The notes under the pieces: model-generated
What the model saw: only the letters and a program-made list of their open reading frames with translations
Databases searched by the model: none
Told to the model about the DNA's origin: nothing
Program-made: the position numbers and the translations under genes
DNA from: Treponema sp.
GTDB taxonomy: Bacteria > Spirochaetota > Spirochaetia > Treponematales > Treponemataceae
Reading direction: 5' to 3'
DNA length: 5,884 nt
Assembly: GCA_016282455.1 (NCBI GenBank)
Contig: JAEEKM010000351.1
Span: forward strand, 1 to 5,884
Part shown: piece by piece, positions 1 through 4,521 of the stretch
Layout: every line of letters starts with the position of its first letter
Position numbering within the stretch: the first letter of the stretch is position 1

Positions 1-11
1 CCGTCAGTGTT

Positions 12-335
12 TTATGCAAGAACTGCACAGATTTTATTAAGGTAGCTTTCTTCCGTTTTATTTTCATACAGCTTGTAATTAGTAAGAATTGTTGCAGCAA
101 CGGCACGGCCAATGTAGTATTCGTTTTCAGGAGTGATGTCTTCCATTGCATGGGAAGCACTTGCGGCAGCTCCGAGTACGGCACCTGACTGGTCAAGTCC
201 GATTATGTTTGCAACTGCACTTGCCAGACTTAAGTTTTCTGTAAATTCCCTGTTTGAGGCGCAGGAAGAAAATGCCAGTGAAAGCAAGAGGGCGCCTGCG
301 AGAATAAATGTTTTTTTGCCTGATGATTTTTTCAT
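12..335 (-). CDS. Lipoprotein matching the N-terminal part of an M48-family metallopeptidase; truncated or interrupted
   Basis: The 107-residue product starts with a basic stretch and a hydrophobic core, then a relaxed spirochaetal lipobox FSSC with Cys25 as the likely lipidated residue, so it should be anchored in the envelope. Residues 68-107, around ITPENEYYIGRAVAA and the following YLNKICAVLA, resemble the segment that precedes the catalytic domain in bacterial M48 zinc metallopeptidases. The HExxH zinc motif itself is not present, because the frame meets TAA at 12-14. The same frame continues past that stop as N-T-D-G to the window edge, which resembles how family members go on. This therefore looks like a nonsense-interrupted gene, a natural truncation or a base error; the rest is outside the window. 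The start is firm: a GGGAGG ribosome binding site lies 6 bases upstream, and the ATG overlaps the TGA of the upstream gene. The M48 assignment is from remembered family pattern and is moderately sure. Confidence 0.6.
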   Translation of the reverse strand: MKKSSGKKTFILAGALLLSLAFSSCASNREFTENLSLASAVANIIGLDQSGAVLGAAASASHAMEDITPENEYYIGRAVAATILTNYKLYENKTEESYLNKICAVLA

Positions 336-814
336 TCTTCGCCTCCCTTAAGATGACCCTGACTGATAAAATCCATAAGTTCATTTCTATTAACTGAGAC
401 TTTTTCTATTGCGTCTACTGTCTTGTAATCCAGGGAAGAGTTTGCAGAACGGAATGCATTTTCTGCTTCTTCTGAAAAACCTTTTCCAGCGAGGGCAAGT
501 TCATCAGAAGATGCATCTGCCCTGCCACTGTTATTGGCAAGGATTTTTTTTGTGGTAAAGTGGGAGTTTAAAACCCAGCCTTCAAGGGAAGGGTCCCCTG
601 CAAGAGTGACTTTTGTTTTTTTCTCACCGGCTTCTACAACAACAAGACAGTCTCCGTAAGAAAGACCTGTCACTGTTTTGGAAATGGAACTCTGGTCAGA
701 CTTTAGGGAAGAGTCTTTTACAGAAACATACACTTTGCTTCCTGCACGCAGAGGAGCAGCAAAAAGTGCCGCGGATGTAAAAAGCATAAAAAATAGCAGC
801 AGATTTTTTTTCAT
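332..814 (-). CDS. Exported SH3b-like domain protein
   Basis: The product is 160 residues with a signal peptide (basic MKKN, hydrophobic core, probable cleavage after FAA near residue 20). Residues 25-90 read as a bacterial SH3-type fold: a KVYVSV strand, a spacer, then a YGDCLVVVEAGEKKTKVTL strand pair and a typical closing GWVLNSHF. Such domains in envelope proteins bind peptidoglycan or peptides, but no ligand can be read here. The C-terminal part (102-160) is charged, contains DELALAGKGFSEEAE, and probably forms helices. I chose the ATG at 812-814 because AAAAGGAG sits 5 bases upstream; an in-frame GTG at 836-838 would put that ribosome binding site inside the coding region and extend the signal peptide oddly. 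The gene is first in a unit with the lipoprotein gene, sharing a 4-base ATGA overlap, so the two probably act together in the periplasm. No convincing promoter was found upstream. Confidence 0.75.
   Translation of the reverse strand: MKKNLLLFFMLFTSAALFAAPLRAGSKVYVSVKDSSLKSDQSSISKTVTGLSYGDCLVVVEAGEKKTKVTLAGDPSLEGWVLNSHFTTKKILANNSGRADASSDELALAGKGFSEEAENAFRSANSSLDYKTVDAIEKVSVNRNELMDFISQGHLKGGEE
342..347 (-). promoter_or_regulatory. Ribosome binding site for the M48-like lipoprotein, inside the upstream gene
   Basis: GGGAGG on the minus strand lies 6 bases before the ATG at 333-335. It is formed by the last Lys-Gly-Gly codons of the SH3b-like gene. With the ATGA stop/start overlap at 332-335 this is the standard arrangement for translational coupling. 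Confidence 0.7.
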
Positions 815-819
815 ATCGT

Positions 820-827
820 CTCCTTTT
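820..827 (-). promoter_or_regulatory. Ribosome binding site that fixes the start of the SH3b-like gene
   Basis: AAAAGGAG on the minus strand ends 5 bases before the ATG at 812-814. Its position rules against the longer GTG start at 836-838, which lies upstream of it. Confidence 0.75.
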
Positions 828-872
828 ATAATTACCACAAATTACTGTTTACAATAAAATTCAAAGGCTCCC

Positions 873-946
873 AGCGGGAACACCACCTAAAAAACGGCTT
901 CCGCGCTAACGCTTGTGCAGAATGTTTTTTAGGTGGCAACCCCGCT
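873..946. repeat. Long interrupted palindrome in the divergent spacer
   Basis: The arms CCACCTAAAAAAC (883-895) and GTTTTTTAGGTGG (924-936) are perfect 13-base inverted repeats around a 28-base centre. After a 4-by-4 mismatch they continue as AGCGGG (873-878) against CCCGCT (941-946), giving 19 of 23 paired positions. The centre contains a smaller GCG-CTAA-CGC hairpin (903-912). The structure lies between two divergent genes, and its T-run is inside the stem, so it is not an ordinary terminator. It looks like a dispersed palindromic element of the REP or MITE type, or a structured leader of the SH3b-like gene if that promoter lies further upstream. No transposase is nearby. Which of these it is cannot be decided here. 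Confidence 0.7.
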
Positions 947-1014
947 TCCGCCTTTTATATTTATTATGTCAAAAGATCATTGTGATACTTCTATTTTGTA
1001 TCGAATATGCAAAA

Positions 1015-1044
1015 TTGTCTAGTATTTTTGTTAGAATATATAAT
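1015..1044 (+). promoter_or_regulatory. Candidate upstream promoter
   Basis: TTGTCT (1015-1020, four of six matches to the -35 consensus) is followed after 18 bases by a perfect TATAAT (1039-1044). Transcription would begin near 1051, directly before the repeat and hairpin at 1055-1093. It could be a distal flaA promoter, a promoter for a short RNA, or a chance match in AT-rich DNA. Confidence 0.35.
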
Positions 1045-1054
1045 AAGAAAGGCA

Positions 1055-1093
1055 TCTCCACTCCCGTGTCAGATACCGCGGGAGCGAAGTGAC
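1055..1093. repeat. Copy of an intergenic repeat (CTCCACTCC...GAAGTGAC) with an inner hairpin
   Basis: TCTCCACTCC (1055-1064) and GCGAAGTGAC (1084-1093) match the two ends of the element at 2896-2927 in the same orientation. Inside, CTCCCG (1061-1066) and CGGGAG (1079-1084) form a 6-base stem with a 12-base loop. The flanks are also loosely inverted (GAAAGG... against ...CTTTTC). The reverse-strand pattern CACTTCGACC...GGAGTGGAG is, from memory, a common intergenic repeat in Treponema and some Bacteroidetes genomes. Its function is unknown. Confidence 0.55.
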
Positions 1094-1133
1094 TCTTTTC
1101 TAATATATACTGCTGACAGAAATAAAACCAGCA

Positions 1134-1162
1134 TTGACAAAGAACCGCTCCACTAATATAAT
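1134..1162 (+). promoter_or_regulatory. Perfect-consensus sigma-70 promoter of the flaA pair
   Basis: TTGACA (1134-1139), a 17-base spacer and TATAAT (1157-1162) match the housekeeping consensus at all 12 positions with ideal spacing. Transcription should start around 1169-1170, leaving a leader of about 120 bases before the first flaA ATG. I see no sigma-28 type promoter here, so the pair is probably expressed constitutively and strongly rather than by the late flagellar sigma factor. Confidence 0.85.
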
Positions 1163-1237
1163 ATTTAAGGTTTTTTTAGAAGAATAAAATTTCTTTAAAG
1201 AAAGCCGTAAAATCTGACGATAGTTAAATAAGGTGCA

Positions 1238-1266
1238 TTCCGTCCAGACAAAAAAGTCGGGTGGAA
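1238..1266 (+). promoter_or_regulatory. Stem-loop in the flaA leader
   Basis: TTCCGTCC (1238-1245), a bulged A (1246) and GAC (1247-1249) pair with GTC (1256-1258) and GGGTGGAA (1259-1266), giving 11 base pairs, two of them G-T, closed by a loop of six A. The stem ends 15 bases before the GGAG ribosome binding site (1282-1285). No T-run follows, so it is not a terminator. It may protect the message 5' end, bind a regulator or tune translation. It matches no riboswitch class I know. Confidence 0.5.
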
Positions 1267-1291
1267 AGCCATCAGTTTTAAGGAGATTTGC

Positions 1292-2050
1292 ATGAAAAAG
1301 GGCGTAGTTCTTTTTGGTAGCCTCATTCTTGCGCTTGCAATGTGCGTTCCAGCAGTTGCTCAGCCAAGCACACGGGCTGTAGAGACATTCGTTATCGACA
1401 ACTTCGATACACCGAATGACATGGAATGGCAGTGGGGTGTGCAGGCAAGCCGCTTTGTTACCGACGGATACCCCATTCTTAAGACATTTGAGGGCATTCC
1501 AAACTCCCTTCGTTTCTTCCACAAGGACACAGATCCTACCGCCCAGGTTCTTGGCGTTAAAGTAGCCTTTGACCGCAAGGGCGATAACTGGTTTGAAGTT
1601 TACCAGACACAGGGAGACGAGAGATACGAGTATCCATTCTTTGGCACAGTAACACAGATTGACTTCTGGGTTTGGGGTGCTAACTACAACTATAATCTTG
1701 AGCTTCTGGTTCGTGACGCAGACGGTCGTGTTCACTCACTTTACTGCGGTACACTCCAGTTCGAGGGATGGCGCAACATTATCGTAAACATTCCTGGTTA
1801 CATCAGCCAGCATTCACGTCTCCGCAACGGACGCCGCAACATGAGTCTTGTTGGTTTCCGCGTACGTTCACATGCTAACGAAGCAGTTGACAACTACGTG
1901 ATTTACTTTGACCAGCTCAAGTATACATCAAACACACTGTCTAACATCTACGACGGTTATGACCTTCGTGATTCTGACTTCGGTGATTCCAACGGAACTT
2001 CATCTTCAGCATCAAGCAGCAACACCCGCGCTGATGCAGTTGAAAAATAA
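1292..2050 (+). CDS. flaA: Flagellar filament outer layer (sheath) protein FlaA, first paralogue
   Basis: FlaA proteins coat the FlaB core of the periplasmic flagellar filaments of spirochaetes and affect filament stiffness and cell shape. This 252-residue product has a signal peptide with probable cleavage after AVA (residue 23), as expected for FlaA, which is exported by Sec rather than by the flagellar apparatus. Family landmarks include VLGVKVAF (86-93), FWVWGANYNYNLELLVRD (125-142), LQFEGWRNIIVNIPG (155-169) and MSLVGFRVR followed by YFDQLKY (184-211), a beta-rich sandwich pattern. The last 25 or so residues are a Ser/Asn/Asp-rich tail that looks disordered. The start has GGAG 6 bases upstream. 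It is followed 14 bases later by a second flaA, and tandem stop codons TAATAG end it. T. pallidum and T. denticola also carry a tandem flaA pair apart from their main flaA; this is likely the counterpart. Confidence 0.9.
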   Translation: MKKGVVLFGSLILALAMCVPAVAQPSTRAVETFVIDNFDTPNDMEWQWGVQASRFVTDGYPILKTFEGIPNSLRFFHKDTDPTAQVLGVKVAFDRKGDNWFEVYQTQGDERYEYPFFGTVTQIDFWVWGANYNYNLELLVRDADGRVHSLYCGTLQFEGWRNIIVNIPGYISQHSRLRNGRRNMSLVGFRVRSHANEAVDNYVIYFDQLKYTSNTLSNIYDGYDLRDSDFGDSNGTSSSASSSNTRADAVEK

Positions 2051-2052
2051 TA

Positions 2053-2057
2053 GGTGG
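2053..2057 (+). promoter_or_regulatory. Ribosome binding site of the second flaA
   Basis: GGTGG (within AGGTGG) lies 7 bases before the ATG at 2065. It is weaker than the GGAG of the first gene, so the second paralogue may be made in lower amount from the shared message. Confidence 0.5.
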
Positions 2058-2064
2058 TAGAGAC

Positions 2065-2787
2065 ATGAAGAAACTGGTTGCAGCTTTTATAACACTTGCA
2101 CTTGCTACAGGTGCTGTTTTTGCACAGAATTCCAGCATTCAGGATCCTGATGCATCAAACATTGGTAACGACAGTGCACGTCAGGCACTCCGCGAAGTGA
2201 GCGTTGACCGCTTTGAGCGTGAGGGTGCATGGAATGTGCGCATTTCTCCAGACTTTGGTGTAATTTCCGGCCGCCTTTTTGAAGGAAGTCCTGCTGGAAA
2301 AGAAGAACTCAAAGATACTGACAACACAGAGATGGAAGACTCAAAGGTTCTTGGTATTAAGGTTGAGTTCTTTAAGCGCGGAGTAAACTCTTTCTACATC
2401 ACCTGTGCCCGCCCTATCCCAATTGAAGGAATTACAAAGACAGTTTCTGTCTGGGTTTGCGGACGCAACATGGCACATCAGCTCTGGCTTTTGGTTCAGG
2501 ACTACAACGGAAACAACTTTGAAATCTGGCAGGGAAGCCTTGAGTTCTCCGGCTGGAAAAAACTTACAACTGCTATTCCACCTTCCACAGACGGTGAGCA
2601 CGGAATTGTTCAGTCAAGCGTTTACCACGGAGACAAACCTGGTCTTCGCATCGTGGGATTCCGTGTAGACTGCAATCCAATGGAAGCACGCGGTTCTTAC
2701 TACATGTACATGGACGACCTTCGCGCCGTTACTGACCTCTACGACGTAGAGAACAAGGACGAAGACGACATGAGCGATGCCTGGTAA
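2065..2787 (+). CDS. flaA: Flagellar filament outer layer (sheath) protein FlaA, second paralogue
   Basis: This 240-residue protein is a diverged paralogue of the gene before it and should also be a periplasmic filament sheath component. A Sec signal peptide is likely cut after VFA (residue 20). Matching landmarks are VLGIKVEFFKRG (95-106), VSVWVCGRNMAHQLWLLVQD (127-146), LEFSGWKKLTTAIPP (159-173) and RIVGFRVDCNP followed by MYMDDLRAV (195-222). It lacks the Ser-rich tail of the first protein and instead ends in a short acidic tail, KDEDDMSDAW. Its N-terminal mature region differs strongly from the first, which suggests the two occupy different positions or faces of the sheath rather than being redundant. 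It shares the message of the first gene (14-base gap) and ends with tandem TAATAA stops about 20 bases before a terminator. Confidence 0.88.
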   Translation: MKKLVAAFITLALATGAVFAQNSSIQDPDASNIGNDSARQALREVSVDRFEREGAWNVRISPDFGVISGRLFEGSPAGKEELKDTDNTEMEDSKVLGIKVEFFKRGVNSFYITCARPIPIEGITKTVSVWVCGRNMAHQLWLLVQDYNGNNFEIWQGSLEFSGWKKLTTAIPPSTDGEHGIVQSSVYHGDKPGLRIVGFRVDCNPMEARGSYYMYMDDLRAVTDLYDVENKDEDDMSDAW

Positions 2788-2805
2788 TAAAAACCAGACA
2801 CACAC

Positions 2806-2835
2806 TCCCCTGCCCTCGGGTGGGGGATTTTTTTT
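2806..2835 (+). terminator. Rho-independent terminator of the flaA pair
   Basis: A stem of nine pairs (2806-2814 with 2819-2827, two of them G-T) closes on a CTCG tetraloop and is followed by eight T (2828-2835). It starts 19 bases after the flaA stop codon. Confidence 0.85.
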
Positions 2836-2863
2836 GCCCTTTCAAATTTTGCATAGTCGAGAT

Positions 2864-2894
2864 GTCTAGGCGTGTTCCATGAACAAATGTAGAC
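2864..2894. repeat. Interrupted palindrome in the convergent spacer
   Basis: GTCTA (2864-2868) mirrors TAGAC (2890-2894), and TGTTC (2873-2877) mirrors GAACA (2881-2885) around a CAT centre, with four unpaired or weakly paired positions per side between the two blocks. It abuts the repeat at 2895-2990 and may be part of the same element. Confidence 0.4.
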
Positions 2895-2990
2895 TTCTCC
2901 ACTCCGCTGCGCTCCGGTCGAAGTGACAGTAGAACTGCTTACTACGTTCGAAGTGACAGTAAAACCGATTACTACGGTCGAAGTGACAGA
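2895..2990. repeat. Intergenic repeat with a 30-base tandem array
   Basis: The element opens with TTCTCCACTCCGCTGCGCTC and runs into GTCGAAGTGACAGT (2917-2930). That motif recurs at exact 30-base steps, at 2947-2960 and 2977-2990 (last copy partial). The full units 2917-2946 and 2947-2976 match at 26 of 30 positions. The ends match the copy at 1055-1093. It lies between two opposing terminators, encodes no frame worth calling, and has no CRISPR-like spacers, since the whole unit is repeated. Confidence 0.75.
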
Positions 2991-2997
2991 TGGGGAT

Positions 2998-3039
2998 AAA
3001 AAAAGCCCAGGAGTGTAGTTTGCACTTGCCCCCGGGCTT
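2998..3039 (-). terminator. Rho-independent terminator of the barrel-protein operon
   Basis: Read on the minus strand, AAGCCC (3039-3034) pairs with GGGCTT (3008-3003), with an inner AGTG/CACT stem (3012-3015 with 3023-3026) and a TAGTTTG loop. A run of seven T (3004-2998) follows. It lies about 55 bases beyond the stop of the 3094-4491 gene. The rest of the gap (3040-3093) shows nothing else clear. Confidence 0.8.
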
Positions 3040-3093
3040 AATTGGTTTTACCAGTCGGTAAGACTACTTTTTATTTAACAAGATACATTGCTA

Positions 3094-4491
3094 CTACATT
3101 TTTACGCTGAGCTGGAGTTTAATTGAAGTATTCCAGAAGTCATCAAATGAAGAATGTGCACCGGTATTATCCACGGTAAACACTTCCATTGAAGAATCAA
3201 GAATAATTCCCTTTGCAAAAGCGAAAGTAAGGCCAGTGCGTAAGGTACAGCCAAAATCAGAGTAAAAGAAAGTCCAGTTGTCGTTAGCAGAAGTGTATAA
3301 AACAGAATCATACTTGTAGCGCAGAACATTTCCGAAAAGAAGTCTTGAACCAAAGTTCAGGGACAGTTTTTCAGGGACAACCTGCCAGCGGGCTGCAAGA
3401 TCAATCCAGGGCGTAATTGTTACGAGAACACTATCAGTGGGATTAGCCTGAGGTGCACCGTTCAAATATTCAGTGTCTTTAAAAGTTCTATCAAAAGATG
3501 ATTGAAGGGTAACCTTTCCTGCAAGCTCAAAACCTTTTCCAAAAGAAGTCTTAAGAATATAAGTCGGAGTAAAATACAGATTCAGTCTGCTTTTCTTATA
3601 ACTAGTTTCAGAATTCAAGGTTGGGTTAGAAGAATCAGTAACAAGGCTCGTAACTTCCGGATAAAAGTAATTATATCCTGTAAGAGAAAGTTTAAGGGAC
3701 TGCTTTAAGGCACTCTCACTTATGAATTCCCAGACAGAAACAAGGGAGGCAGAAAGATTGGTAAGATAAGAAGACTGTAAAAAAATGGTTTGAGTTTTAG
3801 TTCCGTCAAAATCAATACTTTCTGTACTTAAAGCATCGTGAGAATAAGTCACTGCCAGCCTTGGTTTCCAGATGTATTTTTCTGCGGAAATAACTGTACC
3901 GGCATTTAGGGTTCCAGTCATAGACCTGTTTTTATATGAATAACTTTTGAATGTGTCGCCGTCTGAAAGGGTCATTTGATAAGAACCCGAGGAATTGGTG
4001 CTGAAAGCTAAAGAGACACCTACCCTGTTAAATCCGAAAAGCATTTTTACAGTAGAAAATTCAGACGTTCCCTTGTCTAAAATACTTTCTGGAAAATAGG
4101 CACTGCTTCCGGCGGCTCCAAAACAGTTGTCTACGGTGGCAGCGCTTGGGGAAGGTCCGTTTCCGGAAATTGTTGCAGTATAAGTTTTACCGCCATCTTC
4201 CGTTACATTAGTGCCTGAGTAAAAACGGGGCAATTGACCGTCAACATACAAACCTGTATATAAGCTTCCAAACTGTTTTGCAAAACCGAAGTTCAGGCCG
4301 TTACTTGTAAATTCTGAAAAGGCAAAAAACTTTTCGGGCTTAACCTGACTGAACTCAAGAACGTCCATAAAATTATCAACGTCTGTTGTGAAGAGATCAT
4401 AGGTTAATTCACTCGTTTTAGATTCCTGCGCAAAAGAAACAAGCGAGACGAATGCAAAAACAGCAGCAAGCAAATGTTTTATTTGCTTCAT
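3094..4491 (-). CDS. Secreted, probable outer-membrane beta-barrel protein with TDVDxFMDV signature (downstream paralogue)
   Basis: The 465-residue product begins with a Sec signal peptide, probably cut after FA (residue 21) to leave QES. The mature N-terminus carries TDVDNFMDV (36-44) and VKPEKFFAF (50-58), at the same residue numbers as in the gene upstream. The body is rich in Ser, Thr, Tyr, Phe and alternating polar/hydrophobic stretches, as in transmembrane beta-strands, and the end KLQLSVKM resembles a barrel C-terminal strand, though Met replaces the usual final aromatic residue. There are no long hydrophobic helices after the signal peptide. I know no function for this family; a porin or surface protein is inference. 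The start is set at the ATG at 4489-4491: an in-frame ATG at 4501-4503 exists, but GGAG at 4498-4501 overlaps it and sits 6 bases before the inner one. The gap to the upstream paralogue is 30 bases, so they are probably cotranscribed. Confidence 0.75.
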   Translation of the reverse strand: MKQIKHLLAAVFAFVSLVSFAQESKTSELTYDLFTTDVDNFMDVLEFSQVKPEKFFAFSEFTSNGLNFGFAKQFGSLYTGLYVDGQLPRFYSGTNVTEDGGKTYTATISGNGPSPSAATVDNCFGAAGSSAYFPESILDKGTSEFSTVKMLFGFNRVGVSLAFSTNSSGSYQMTLSDGDTFKSYSYKNRSMTGTLNAGTVISAEKYIWKPRLAVTYSHDALSTESIDFDGTKTQTIFLQSSYLTNLSASLVSVWEFISESALKQSLKLSLTGYNYFYPEVTSLVTDSSNPTLNSETSYKKSRLNLYFTPTYILKTSFGKGFELAGKVTLQSSFDRTFKDTEYLNGAPQANPTDSVLVTITPWIDLAARWQVVPEKLSLNFGSRLLFGNVLRYKYDSVLYTSANDNWTFFYSDFGCTLRTGLTFAFAKGIILDSSMEVFTVDNTGAHSSFDDFWNTSIKLQLSVKM

Positions 4492-4497
4492 AAAAAT

Positions 4498-4501
4498 CTC
4501 C
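4498..4501 (-). promoter_or_regulatory. Ribosome binding site that decides the start of the downstream barrel gene
   Basis: GGAG on the minus strand lies 6 bases before the ATG at 4489-4491 and overlaps the alternative ATG at 4501-4503. This supports the shorter protein, which then lines up without gaps with the first 58 residues of its paralogue. Confidence 0.75.
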
Positions 4502-4521
4502 ATTTAAAAGGGGCAGTTAGT

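Noticed and set aside
836..838. GTG start for the SH3b-like gene
   Set aside because: The ribosome binding site at 820-827 lies downstream of it and is correctly spaced for the ATG at 812-814.
955..990. TTGACA on the minus strand (966-971 region) as a promoter for the SH3b-like gene
   Set aside because: No acceptable -10 box lies 16-18 bases downstream; the AT-rich stretch offers only scattered partial matches.
1170..1291. Possible c-di-GMP or other known riboswitch in the flaA leader
   Set aside because: The leader has one simple stem-loop and lacks the conserved core sequences of the riboswitch classes I can recall.
1306..1348. FlaA signal peptide Cys18 as a lipidation site
   Set aside because: Met occupies the -1 position, which does not fit a lipobox, and a good signal peptidase I site AVA follows at residue 23.
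1100..1735. 211-residue open frame on the minus strand over the start of flaA
   Set aside because: It lies antisense to a clear FlaA frame, has no ribosome binding site or recognisable protein pattern, and runs through the flaA promoter and leader.
2917..2990. Possible small CRISPR array
   Set aside because: The whole 30-base unit is repeated with no unique spacers, and no cas gene is near.
4501..4503. Upstream ATG for the downstream barrel gene
   Set aside because: It overlaps the GGAG that serves the ATG at 4489-4491, and the longer product spoils the gap-free match to the paralogue's signal peptide.
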